Shown: positions 42,401-56,090 of the stretch, in pieces
Layout of the letters: each line of letters opens with the position of its first letter
Position numbering within the stretch: the first letter of the stretch is position 1
Assembly: GCA_015183035.1 (NCBI GenBank)
Contig: JACZZP010000014.1
Coordinates: 1 to 64,000, forward strand
Source of the DNA: Meloidogyne chitwoodi
Taxonomy: Eukaryota > Nematoda > Chromadorea > Rhabditida > Meloidogynidae
Direction of reading: 5' to 3'
Length of the DNA stretch: 64,000 nt
Notes under the pieces: model-generated
What the model was told of the DNA's origin: nothing
Databases searched by the model: none
What the model saw: only the letters and a program-made list of their open reading frames with translations
Position numbers and translations under genes: made by a program

Positions 42401-45400
42401 AAATTTCTTATATCTCAATTATTCCCAATTCTTTATTAATAGAATTTTATTTGAAAAAATATAAAAATAAATAATTATTTCTACATTAATATTCTTGATC
42501 AAAAATGAAAAAGTTATATTTATAACAGATTTATAAAATTTATTGAAAAATTTCTTATATCTCAATTATTCCCAATTCTTTATTAATAAAATTTTATTTG
42601 AAAAATTATAAAAATAAATAATTATTTCTACATTAATATTCTTGATCAAAAATGAAAAAGTTATATTTATAACAGATTTATAAAATTTATTGAAAAATTT
42701 CTTATATCTCAATTATTTCCCAATTCTTTATTAATAAAATTTTATTTGAAAAATTATAAAAATAAATAATTATTTCTACATTAATATTCTTGATCAAAAA
42801 TGAAAAAGTTATATTTATAACAGATTTATAAAATTTATTGAAAAATTTCTTATATCTCAATTATTTCCAATTCTTTATTAATAGAATTTTATTTGAAAAA
42901 ATATAAAAATAAATAATTATTTCTACATTAATATTCTTGATCAAAAATGAAAAAGTTATATTTATAACAGATTTATAAAATTTATTGAAAAATTTCTTAT
43001 ATCTCAATTATTTCCAATTCTTTATTAATAGAATTTTATTTGAAAAAATATAAAAATAAATAATTATTTCTACATTAATATTCTTGATCAAAAATGAAAA
43101 AGTTATATTTATAACAGATTTATAAAATTTATTGAAAAATTTCTTATATCTCAATTATTTCCAATTCTTTATTAATAGAATTTTATTTGAAAAAATATAA
43201 AAATAAATAATTATTTCTACATTAATATTCTTGATCAAAAATGAAAAAGTTATATTTATAACAGATTTATAAAATTTATTGAAAAATTTCTTATATCTCA
43301 ATTATTTCCAATTCTTTATTAATAGAATTTTATTTGAAAAAATATAAAAATAAATAATTATTTCTACATTAATATTCTTGATCAAAAATGAAAAAGTTAT
43401 ATTTATAACAGATTTATAAAATTTATTGAAAAATTTCTTATATCTCAATTATTTCCAATTCTTTATTAATAGAATTTTATTTGAAAAAATATAAAAATAA
43501 ATAATTATTTCTACATTAATATTCTTGATCAAAAATGAAAAAGTTATATTTATAACAGATTTATAAAATTTATTGAAAAATTTCTTATATCTCAATTATT
43601 CCCAATTCTTTATTAATAGAATTTTATTTGAAAAAATATAAAAATAAATAATTATTTCTACATTAATATTCTTGATCAAAAATGAAAAAGTTATATTTAT
43701 AACAGATTTATAAAATTTATTGAAAAATTTCTTATATCTCAATTATTCCCAATTCTTTATTAATAAAATTTTATTTGAAAAATTATAAAAATAAATAATT
43801 ATTTCTACATTAATATTCTTGATCAAAAATGAAAAAGTTATATTTATAACAGATTTATAAAATTTATTGAAAAATTTCTTATATCTCAATTATTTCCCAA
43901 TTCTTTATTAATAAAATTTTATTTGAAAAATTATAAAAATAAATAATTATTTCTACATTAATATTCTTGATCAAAAATGAAAAAGTTATATTTATAACAG
44001 ATTTATAAAATTTATTGAAAAATTTCTTATATCTCAATTATTTCCAATTCTTTATTAATAGAATTTTATTTGAAAAAATATAAAAATAAATAATTATTTC
44101 TACATTAATATTCTTGATCAAAAATGAAAAAGTTATATTTATAACAGATTTATAAAATTTATTGAAAAATTTCTTATATCTCAATTATTTCCAATTCTTT
44201 ATTAATAGAATTTTATTTGAAAAAATATAAAAATAAATAATTATTTCTACATTAATATTCTTGATCAAAAATGAAAAAGTTATATTTATAACAGATTTAT
44301 AAAATTTATTGAAAAATTTCTTATATCTCAATTATTTCCCAATTCTTTATTAATAAAATTTTATTTGAAAAATTATAAAAATAAATAATTATTTCTACAT
44401 TAATATTCTTGATCAAAAATGAAAAAGTTATATTTATAACAGATTTATAAAATTTATTGAAAAATTTCTTTTATCTGAATTATTCCCAATTCTTTATTAA
44501 TAAAATTTTATTTGAAAAATTATAAAAATAAATAATTATTTCTACATTAATATTCTTGATCAAAAATGAAAAAGTTATATTTATAACAGATTTATAAAAT
44601 TTATTGAAAAATTTCTTATATCTCAATTATTTCCCAATTCTTTATTAATAAAATTTTATTTGAAAAATTATAAAAATAAATAATTATTTCTACATTAATA
44701 TTCTTGATCAAAAATGAAAAAGTTATATTTATAACAGATTTATAAAATTTATTGAAAAATTTCTTATATCTCAATTATTTCCAATTCTTTATTAATAGAA
44801 TTTTATTTGAAAAAATATAAAAATAAATAATTATTTCTACATTAATATTCTTGATCAAAAATGAAAAAGTTATATTTATAACAGATTTATAAAATTTATT
44901 GAAAAATTTCTTATATCTCAATTATTTCCAATTCTTTATTAATAGAATTTTATTTGAAAAAATATAAAAATAAATAATTATTTCTACATTAATATTCTTG
45001 ATCAAAAATGAAAAAGTTATATTTATAACAGATTTATAAAATTTATTGAAAAATTTCTTATATCTCAATTATTTCCCAATTCTTTATTAATAAAATTTTA
45101 TTTGAAAAATTATAAAAATAAATAATTATTTCTACATTAATATTCTTGATCAAAAATGAAAAAGTTATATTTATAACAGATTTATAAAATTTATTGAAAA
45201 ATTTCTTTTATCTGAATTATTCCCAATTCTTTATTAATAAAATTTTATTTGAAAAAATATAAAAATAAATAATTATTTCTACATTAATATTCTTGATCAA
45301 AAATGAAAAAGTTATATTTATAACAGATTTATAAAATTTATTGAAAAATTTCTTATATCTCAATTATTTCCAATTCTTTATTAATAGAATTTTATTTGAA

Positions 45401-48400
45401 AAAATATAAAAATAAATAATTATTTCTACATTAATAATCTTGATCAAAAATGAAAAAGTTATATTTATAACAGATTTATAAAATTTATTGAAAAATTTCT
45501 TATATCTCAATTATTTCCAATTCTTTATTAATAGAATTTTATTTGAAAAAATATAAAAATAAATAATTATTTCTACATTAATATTCTTGATCAAAAATGA
45601 AAAAGTTATATTTATAACAGATTTATAAAATTTATTGAAAAATTTCTTATATCTCAATTATTTCCAATTCTTTATTAATAGAATTTTATTTGAAAAAATA
45701 TAAAAATAAATAATTATTTCTACATTAATATTCTTGATCAAAAATGAAAAAGTTATATTTATAACAGATTTATAAAATTTATTGAAAAATTTCTTTTATC
45801 TGAATTATTCCCAATTCTTTATTAATAAAATTTTATTTGAAAAATTATAAAAATAAATAATTATTTCTACATTAATATTCTTGATCAAAAATGAAAAAGT
45901 TATATTTATAACAGATTTATAAAATTTATTGAAAAATTTCTTATATCTCAATTATTCCCAATTCTTTATTAATAGAATTTTATTTGAAAAAATATAAAAA
46001 TAAATAATTATTTCTACATTAATATTCTTGATCAAAAATGAAAAAGTTATATTTATAACAGATTTATAAAATTTATTGAAAAATTTCTTATATCTCAATT
46101 ATTCCCAATTCTTTATTAATAAAATTTTATTTGAAAAATTATAAAAATAAATAATTATTTCTACATTAATATTCTTGATCAAAAATGAAAAAGTTATATT
46201 TATAACAGATTTATAAAATTTATTGAAAAATTTCTTATATCTCAATTATTTCCCAATTCTTTATTAATAAAATTTTATTTGAAAAATTATAAAAATAAAT
46301 AATTATTTCTACATTAATATTCTTGATCAAAAATGAAAAAGTTATATTTATAACAGATTTATAAAATTTATTGAAAAATTTCTTATATCTCAATTATTTC
46401 CAATTCTTTATTAATAGAATTTTATTTGAAAAAATATAAAAATAAATAATTATTTCTACATTAATATTCTTGATCAAAAATGAAAAAGTTATATTTATAA
46501 CAGATTTATAAAATTTATTGAAAAATTTCTTATATCTCAATTATTTCCAATTCTTTATTAATAGAATTTTATTTGAAAAAATATAAAAATAAATAATTAT
46601 TTCTACATTAATATTCTTGATCAAAAATGAAAAAGTTATATTTATAACAGATTTATAAAATTTATTGAAAAATTTCTTATATCTCAATTATTTCCCAATT
46701 CTTTATTAATAAAATTTTATTTGAAAAATTATAAAAATAAATAATTATTTCTACATTAATATTCTTGATCAAAAATGAAAAAGTTATATTTATAACAGAT
46801 TTATAAAATTTATTGAAAAATTTCTTTTATCTGAATTATTCCCAATTCTTTATTAATAAAATTTTATTTGAAAAAATATAAAAATAAATAATTATTTCTA
46901 CATTAATATTCTTGATCAAAAATGAAAAAGTTATATTTATAACAGATTTATAAAATTTATTGAAAAATTTCTTATATCTCAATTATTTCCAATTCTTTAT
47001 TAATAGAATTTTATTTGAAAAAATATAAAAATAAATAATTATTTCTACATTAATAATCTTGATCAAAAATGAAAAAGTTATATTTATAACAGATTTATAA
47101 AATTTATTGAAAAATTTCTTATATCTCAATTATTTCCAATTCTTTATTAATAGAATTTTATTTGAAAAAATATAAAAATAAATAATTATTTCTACATTAA
47201 TATTCTTGATCAAAAATGAAAAAGTTATATTTATAACAGATTTATAAAATTTATTGAAAAATTTCTTATATCTCAATTATTTCCCAATTCTTTATTAATA
47301 AAATTTTATTTGAAAAATTATAAAAATAAATAATTATTTCTACATTAATATTCTTGATCAAAAATGAAAAAGTTATATTTATAACAGATTTATAAAATTT
47401 ATTGAAAAATTTCTTTTATCTGAATTATTCCCAATTCTTTATTAATAAAATTTTATTTGAAAAATTATAAAAATAAATAATTATTTCTACATTAATATTC
47501 TTGATCAAAAATGAAAAAGTTATATTTATAACAGATTTATAAAATTTATTGAAAAATTTCTTTTATCTGAATTATTCCCAATTCTTTATTAATAAAATTT
47601 TATTTGAAAAAATATAAAAATAAATAATTATTTCTACATTAATATTCTTGATCAAAAATGAAAAAGTTATATTTATAACAGATTTATAAAATTTATTGAA
47701 AAATTTCTTTTATCTGAATTATTCCCAATTCTTTATTAATAAAATTTTATTTGAAAAAATATAAAAATAAATAATTATTTCTACATTAATATTCTTGATC
47801 AAAAATGAAAAAGTTATATTTATAACAGATTTATAAAATTTATTGAAAAATTTCTTATATCTCAATTATTTCCAATTCTTTATTAATAAAATTTTATTTG
47901 AAAAAATATAAAAATAAATAATTATTTCTACATTAATATTCTTGATCAAAAATGAAAAAGTTATATTTATAACAGATTTATAAAATTTATTGAAAAATTT
48001 CTTATATCTCAATTATTCCCAATTCTTTATTAATAAAATTTTATTTGAAAAATTATAAAAATAAATAATTATTTCTACATTAATATTCTTGATCAAAAAT
48101 GAAAAAGTTATATTTATAACAGATTTATAAAATTTATTGAAAAATTTCTTATATCTCAATTATTTCCAATTCTTTATTAATAGAATTTTATTTGAAAAAA
48201 TATAAAAATAAATAATTATTTCTACATTAATATTCTTGATCAAAAATGAAAAAGTTATATTTATAACAGATTTATAAAATTTATTGAAAAATTTCTTATA
48301 TCTCAATTATTTCCAATTCTTTATTAATAGAATTTTATTTGAAAAAATATAAAAATAAATAATTATTTCTACATTAATATTCTTGATCAAAAATGAAAAA

Positions 48401-51400
48401 GTTATATTTATAACAGATTTATAAAATTTATTGAAAAATTTCTTATATCTCAATTATTTCCCAATTCTTTATTAATAGAATTTTATTTGAAAAAATATAA
48501 AAATAAATAATTATTTCTACATTAATATTCTTGATCAAAAATGAAAAAGTTATATTTATAACAGATTTATAAAATTTATTGAAAAATTTCTTATATCTCA
48601 ATTATTTCCCAATTCTTTATTAATAAAATTTTATTTGAAAAATTATAAAAATAAATAATTATTTCTACATTAATATTCTTGATCAAAAATGAAAAAGTTA
48701 TATTTATAACAGATTTATAAAATTTATTGAAAAATTTCTTTTATCTGAATTATTCCCAATTCTTTATTAATAAAATTTTATTTGAAAAAATATAAAAATA
48801 AATAATTATTTCTACATTAATATTCTTGATCAAAAATGAAAAAGTTATATTTATAACAGATTTATAAAATTTATTGAAAAATTTCTTATATCTCAATTAT
48901 TCCCAATTCTTTATTAATAAAATTTTATTTGAAAAATTATAAAAATAAATAATTATTTCTACATTAATATTCTTGATCAAAAATGAAAAAGTTATATTTA
49001 TAACAGATTTATAAAATTTATTGAAAAATTTCTTATATCTCAATTATTCCCAATTCTTTATTAATAAAATTTTATTTGAAAAATTATAAAAATAAATAAT
49101 TATTTCTACATTAATATTCTTGATCAAAAATGAAAAAGTTATATTTATAACAGATTTATAAAATTTATTGAAAAATTTCTTTTATCTGAATTATTCCCAA
49201 TTCTTTATTAATAAAATTTTATTTGAAAAATTATAAAAATAAATAATTATTTCTACATTAATATTCTTGATCAAAAATGAAAAAGTTATATTTATAACAG
49301 ATTTATAAAATTTATTGAAAAATTTCTTTTATCTGAATTATTCCCAATTCTTTATTAATAAAATTTTATTTGAAAAAATATAAAAATAAATAATTATTTC
49401 TACATTAATATTCTTGATCAAAAATGAAAAAGTTATATTTATAACAGATTTATAAAATTTATTGAAAAATTTCTTTTATCTGAATTATTCCCAATTCTTT
49501 ATTAATAAAATTTTATTTGAAAAAATATAAAAATAAATAATTATTTCTACATTAATATTCTTGATCAAAAATGAAAAAGTTATATTTATAACAGATTTAT
49601 AAAATTTATTGAAAAATTTCTTATATCTCAATTATTCCCAATTCTTTATTAATAAAATTTTATTTGAAAAATTATAAAAATAAATAATTATTTCTACATT
49701 AATATTCTTGATCAAAAATGAAAAAGTTATATTTATAACAGATTTATAAAATTTATTGAAAAATTTCTTATATCTCAATTATTTCCCAATTCTTTATTAA
49801 TAAAATTTTATTTGAAAAATTATAAAAATAAATAATTATTTCTACATTAATATTCTTGATCAAAAATGAAAAAGTTATATTTATAACAGATTTATAAAAT
49901 TTATTGAAAAATTTCTTATATCTCAATTATTTCCAATTCTTTATTAATAGAATTTTATTTGAAAAAATATAAAAATAAATAATTATTTCTACATTAATAT
50001 TCTTGATCAAAAATGAAAAAGTTATATTTATAACAGATTTATAAAATTTAATGAAAAATTTCTTATATCTCAATTATTCCCAATTCTTTATTAATAAAAT
50101 TTTATTTGAAAAATTATAAAAATAAATAATTATTTCTACATTAATATTCTTGATCAAAAATGAAAAAGTTATATTTATAACAGATTTATAAAATTTAATG
50201 AAAAATTTCTTATATCTCAATTATTCCCAATTCTTTATTAATAAAATTTTATTTGAAAAATTATAAAAATAAATAATTATTTCTACATTAATATTCTTGA
50301 TCAAAAATGAAAAAGTTATATTTATAACAGATTTATAAAATTTATTGAAAAATTTCTTATATCTCAATTATTTCCAATTCTTTATTAATAGAATTTTATT
50401 TGAAAAAATATAAAAATAAATAATTATTTCTACATTAATATTCTTGATCAAAAATGAAAAAGTTATATTTATAACAGATTTATAAAATTTAATGAAAAAT
50501 TTCTTATATCTCAATTATTCCCAATTCTTTATTAATAAAATTTTATTTGAAAAATTATAAAAATAAATAATTATTTCTACATTAATATTCTTGATCAAAA
50601 ATGAAAAAGTTATATTTATAACAGATTTATAAAATTTATTAAAAAATTTCTTATATCTCAATTATTCCCAATTCTTTATTAATAAAATTTTATTTGAAAA
50701 AATATAAAAATAAATAATTATTTCTACATTAATATTCTTGATCAAAAATGAAAAAGTTATATTTATAACAGATTTATAAAATTTATTGAAAAATTTCTTA
50801 TATCTCAATTATTTCCAATTCTTTATTAATAGAATTTTATTTGAAAAAATATAAAAATAAATAATTATTTCTACATTAATATTCTTGATCAAAAATGAAA
50901 AAGTTATATTTATAACAGATTTATAAAATTTATTGAAAAATTTCTTATATCTCAATTATTTCCAATTCTTTATTAATAGAATTTTATTTGAAAAAATATA
51001 AAAATAAATAATTATTTCTACATTAATATTCTTGATCAAAAATGAAAAAGTTATATTTATAACAGATTTATAAAATTTATTAAAAAATTTCTTATATCTC
51101 AATTATTCCCAATTCTTTATTAATAAAATTTTATTTGAAAAAAATTAAAAATAAATAATTATTTCTACATTAATATTCTTGATCAAAAATGAAAAAGTTA
51201 TATTTATAACAGATTTATAAAATTTATTGAAAAATTTCATATATCTCAATTATTTCCAATTCTTTATTAATAGAATTTTATTTGAAAAAATATAAAAATA
51301 AATAATTATTTCTACATTAATATTCTTGATCAAAAATGAAAAAGTTATATTTATAACAGATTTATAAAATTTATTAAAAAATTTCTTATATCTCAATTAT

Positions 51401-51617
51401 TCCCAATTCTTTATTAATAAAATTTTATTTGAAAAATTATAAAAATAAATAATTATTTCTAATTAATATTCTTGATCAAAAATGAAAAAGTTATATTTAT
51501 AACAGATTTATAAAATTTATTGAAAAATTTCTTATATCTCAATTATTCCCAATTCTTTATTAATAAAATTTTATTTGAAAAATTATAAAAATAAATAATT
51601 ATTTCTACATTAATATT
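39496..51617. repeat. 147-bp satellite array, about 82 copies
   Basis: Head-to-tail monomers spaced exactly 147 bp (e.g. the shared C of CTTTATTAAT at 39638, 39785, 39932, 40079), with some 148-bp units. Extremely AT-rich; the core includes TTCTTGATCAAAAATG. Variants are defined by TTTCC versus TTCCC versus TTTCCC before CAATTC, AATAGAATTT versus AATAAAATTT, GAAAAAATAT versus GAAAAATTAT, and CTTATATCTC versus CTTTTATCTG. These variants recur in fixed orders, giving higher-order repeats. Neighbouring copies are nearly identical. No coding potential. Confidence 0.98.
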
Positions 51618-53360
51618 ATTTTATGGGGAATCTATGATTTTTTTAAATATTCCAACATTTTATATATAAATCATGATATTTTATTTTATGGGGAATCTAT
51701 GATTTTTTTAAATATTCCAACATTTTATATATAAATCATGATATTTTATTTTATGGGGAATCTATGATTTTTTTAAATATTCCAACATTTTATATATAAA
51801 TCATGATATTTTATTTTATGGGGAATCTATGATTTTTTTAAATATTCCAACATTTTATATATAAATCATGATATTTTATTTTATGGGGAATCTATGATTT
51901 TTTTAAATATTCCAACATTTTATATATAAATCATGATATTTTATTTTATGGGGAATCTATGATTTTTTTAAATATTCCAACATTTTATATATAAATCATG
52001 ATATTTTATTTTATGGGGAATCTATGATTTTTTTAAATATTCCAACATTTTATATATAAATCATGATATTTTATTTTATGGGGAATCTATGATTTTTTTA
52101 AATATTCCAACATTTTATATATAAATCATGATATTTTATTTTATGGGGAATCTATGATTTTTTTAAATATTCCAACATTTTATATATAAATCATGATATT
52201 TTATTTTATGGGGAATCTATGATTTTTTTAAATATTCCAACATTTTATATATAAATCATGATATTTTATTTTATGGGGAATCTATGATTTTTTTAAATAT
52301 TCCAACATTTTATATATAAATCATGATATTTTATTTTATGGGGAATCTATGATTTTTTTAAATATTCCAACATTTTATATATAAATCATGATATTTTATT
52401 TTATGGGGAATCTATGATTTTTTAAATATTCCAACATTTTATATATAAATCATGATATTTTATTTTATGGGGAATCTATGATTTTTTTAAATATTCCAAC
52501 ATTTTATATATAAATCATGATATTTTATTTTATGGGGAATCTATGATTTTTTAAATATTCCAACATTTTATATATAAATCATGATATTTTATTTTATGGG
52601 GAATCTATGATTTTTTTAAATATTCCAACATTTTATATATAAATCATGATATTTTATTTTATGGGGAATCTATGATTTTTTAAATATTCCAACATTTTAT
52701 ATATAAATCATGATATTTTATTTTATGGGGAATCTATGATTTTTTTAAATATTCCAACATTTTATATATAAATCATGATATTTTATTTTATGGGGAATCT
52801 ATGATTTTTTTAAATATTCCAACATTTTATATATAAATCATGATATTTTATTTTATGGGGAATCTATGATTTTTTAAATATTCCAACATTTTATATATAA
52901 ATCATGATATTTTATTTTATGGGGAATCTATGATTTTTTTAAATATTCCAACATTTTATATATAAATCATGATATTTTATTTTATGGGGAATCTATGATT
53001 TTTTTAAATATTCCAACATTTTATATATAAATCATGATATTTTATTTTATGGGGAATCTATGATTTTTTTAAATATTCCAACATTTTATATATAAATCAT
53101 GATATTTTATTTTATGGGGAATCTATGATTTTTTTAAATATTCCAACATTTTATATATAAATCATGATATTTTATTTTATGGGGAATCTATGATTTTTTT
53201 AAATATTCCAACATTTTATATATAAATCATGATATTTTATTTTATGGGGAATCTATGATTTTTTTAAATATTCCAACATTTTATATATAAATCATGATAT
53301 TTTATTTTATGGGGAATCTATGATTTTTTTAAATATTCCAACATTTTATATATAAATCAT
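51618..53360. repeat. 65-bp satellite array, about 27 copies, nested in the 147-bp satellite
   Basis: Tandem unit ATTTTATGGGGAATCTATGA followed by T-run, AAATATTCCAACATTTTATA and TATAAATCATGAT. Repeat starts at 51621, 51686 and 51751 show a 65-bp period. Copies are almost identical; the only common change is a 7T versus 6T run (64-bp units near 52417, 52546, 52675 and 52869). It is unrelated in sequence to the flanking satellite. Confidence 0.98.
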
Positions 53361-53450
53361 TATTTTTGATCAAAAATGAAAAAGTTATATTTATAACAGA
53401 CTTATAAAATTTATTGAAAAATTTCTTATATCTCAATTATTCACAATTCT
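53361..53450. repeat. Residual part of the interrupted 147-bp monomer
   Basis: TTTTTGATCAAAAATGAAAA onward continues the 147-bp monomer from the point where it stopped at 51617, and ends near TCACAATTCTTTT. It is diverged (ACAGACTTAT, TTCACAATTC) as expected for an array edge. Confidence 0.9.
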
Positions 53451-53520
53451 TTTATTATATTATTTAAATAAATTAGTACATATAAAAAAGTACACCAAGT
53501 TTTACGCAAGTACATTGTAC

Positions 53521-53662
53521 TGCAGAGCTATAACTCCGTTTATGATTGTCATAAAGTTGGGATCTTATGTCATTCGACTCATTGTCAGCTCGTCGAGCTA
53601 AGTAGAACCATGCTTGTGTCGACAATTTTTGATAATTATAGAATAAGCTATAGCTCTGCGTT
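53521..53662. mobile_element. Short foldback element next to the satellite
   Basis: GCAGAGCTATAAC at the left and AGCTATAGCTCTGC at the right are inverted ends around ~115 bp. The open frame over it is incidental. Confidence 0.6.
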
Positions 53663-54695
53663 TTAGAGGGCTTGCGGTACAATGGCCTGCTCCCATAAAA
53701 AGCAATTAATTGCTATAATGAATAATTAATTTTTTATTCCCTCCCACCTTTCAACGCGTCAATATATTGTCAAGCATCTCCTTTTAATTTGCCTCACACA
53801 CATTCACTCGCCAATTTATTTATTCATGCACTCCTTCACCTCTTTAAATTTCTCTTTACGCGCATTTTAGACAGTCAAGTCCCTCACTAAACCATCACAT
53901 TTATTATAAAGCCCCTTATATTCGCAAACACCCAACTATTCCCTAATTATATATTTCCATTTATACGCAAAAGTTTGGTTCATTTTTAAATTATTCTAAT
54001 TTTTAGAACTCAGAAAATAACTCTAAAATTAAATAAAATATAAGGCTATCGCCTAAAAATTTATTTTTATATTTTAAATAACCCAAAAATTAAATAAAAT
54101 TTTTTAAAATAATTGATCAATTTTTTCTTTAAAATTATAATAAAAAATTCAATTTTTTTTAATGCGCGAATATTTGGGTTGGAAACTCGACAAAAATTTC
54201 TCCCTCATTTGCTTTATTCTTTTCCAATTTTCATTCCATTTTTAATACTAACTTAGAGAGCCGCCATTAAAATTTACTCTCCTCTTTTTTAATATCCCCG
54301 TTGGCTACACACTCAAATCTCTAATAAGAGAAGTGTAGTTGTTGGTTAATTTAGTGCGCGAGAATCAATGGTTGAGTGCTTTGCGCGGCGTGTGTCTGTG
54401 TCTATGGTTGTTGGGGATATTTTTTATTTTTTTGTTGTTTTAATGGAGTGAGAGAAATATTTATTAATTTTTTTTTTTTTGCGAATAAAATTAAGTTCAA
54501 GCTTTAAGTTAAGAAAAGTCTCTAAGCCTAAAAGATTAACCTAAAAAAGAGCCTTATATTTACATTAAAAATTGCTGGTAATTACGACTATTATTCATTT
54601 GATTCTTTTATAAGAACACCTAGGACCTGGTCCAAGACTAATTTTAATATTTTTTAAATAAATAACTTGTATAAAGACTTCAATTTTGATAAATT

Positions 54696-54725
54696 CTCGG
54701 TCTCCCCTTCACAGGGGAGACCGAG
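54696..54725. other. Perfect 12-bp hairpin
   Basis: CTCGGTCTCCCC, loop TTCACA, GGGGAGACCGAG. A GC-rich stem in very AT-rich DNA; the function is unknown. Confidence 0.8.
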
Positions 54726-55254
54726 TATATTTCTTTTAATTATATAAACCCTATTTTCTGTACCATTAAAATAGGTATTATTTCTAAATAAATATATATT
54801 ATTTTTTATTTTCCACTCAATTTAGTATTTAAAGTTTTTACGCGTGGATAAAACTAAGCATATAAAAATATTAGGTAAATATATTTATTTTTAATTCTTT
54901 TTATTTTATTCCTCCCATTGTTTACTATCCGCGCGCATTTTAATCGACACATTTCTGCCCTTTTATTATGTCACAAAAATAAAAAGAAAAATATTTTATA
55001 TAAAATTTTCTTTTTCTTTTTATAATTTAAGAGTATTTATTTATATATTTCCTGTGTCAGTTGTTTACATTTCATTTTATTTTATGATCTGTTTTGTTGA
55101 TCGTATTAAATTAGAAATTCTCGCTTAAATTTCTTATTTTGATAAATTTATTTTCGCAATAGAATAAAGAGGGTATTTTTAAGTAATATTAGAAATTTTT
55201 AACAATCTAAGATTATAAATTATTTTAAATTTTTTTGCATTAGCCTAAATTATA

Positions 55255-55600
55255 GGGTTGAGGACGATTCAGAGTAGCCGGTTGTTTTTGGCCATAACTT
55301 TTTTATTTCTTAACCGATCTGAATATTTCTTTTATTAATCGAAAGCATCCGATAAACTGATAAATTTAACTAATTTGACCGATCCAATCGGATCACTCAA
55401 CAAAATGTTATAGCACAATAAAAGTTAAAATCGTTATTTTCGCGTTTTTCAGGCGTAACTTTTTTTTTAAATAAACTGATCTGATCGGTCAAATGTGAAA
55501 AGACTCCACTTTTTGAGCTCTTTCGAATTAAATAAAAATTATTTGAAAAGGTTTAAAATGAAAAAAGTTATATGAGCTACTCCGAATCGTCTCCTTTACC
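55255..55600. mobile_element. MITE-G copy 1
   Basis: GGACGATTCAGAGTAGCCGG at the left and GAGCTACTCCGAATCGTCTC at the right are inverted ends. The interior has a CGGTTAAGAAATAAAAAAG-type arm. Recurs inverted at 56704-57045. Confidence 0.85.
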
Positions 55601-55751
55601 GTAAAATAAAGCCCTCATTTAGAGACTTGTTGGAAAATAATGTTCTCGGTGTTCTATTTTAGGAAATTTTGTAATTATTTTTTATAATCTTGCAAGTAAC
55701 GATTTTACAAAAATTCGTCTCTCCCATCATTTATTATTTACTATGGTTAAG

Positions 55752-56090
55752 GGGCAACCCACCCTATTCCAATTCACCCTATGAAAAACACCCTACGACA
55801 AACCACCCTATGGACAATCCACCCTATGACCAAAATACTCTATGATCAATCCACCCTATAAACATATTTTCCTAAAAATTTAAAATACATATAAAAAAAC
55901 CATAAAAAATATTCAAAAACGCGTTTATTTAAAGAAAATATATAAATCACTTAAAATAAAAAATGAAAACAAAATATTTTGGTCATAGGGCAGTTGGTCA
56001 TAAGGTGGATTGTCCATAGGGTGATTTGTCGTAGGGTGGTTTGTCATAGGGTGGTTTGTCTGTAGGGTGGATTGCCCTGACATGATTTGC
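55752..56090. mobile_element. Foldback element built of CACCCTATG words
   Basis: The left arm has six or more copies of (C)CACCCTATG-like words (GGCAACCCACCCTATT onward). The right arm is their inverse (CATAGGGTGGTTTGTC, GTAGGGTGGATTGCCC). AT-only centre. Located exactly between the two MITE-G copies. Confidence 0.85.

Noticed and set aside
39496..53450. CRISPR-like regular repeats
   Set aside because: Contiguous head-to-tail satellite without spacers, in a eukaryotic genome.
53473..53682. Minus-strand frame of 69 codons after the satellite
   Set aside because: It covers a short foldback element and has no protein features.
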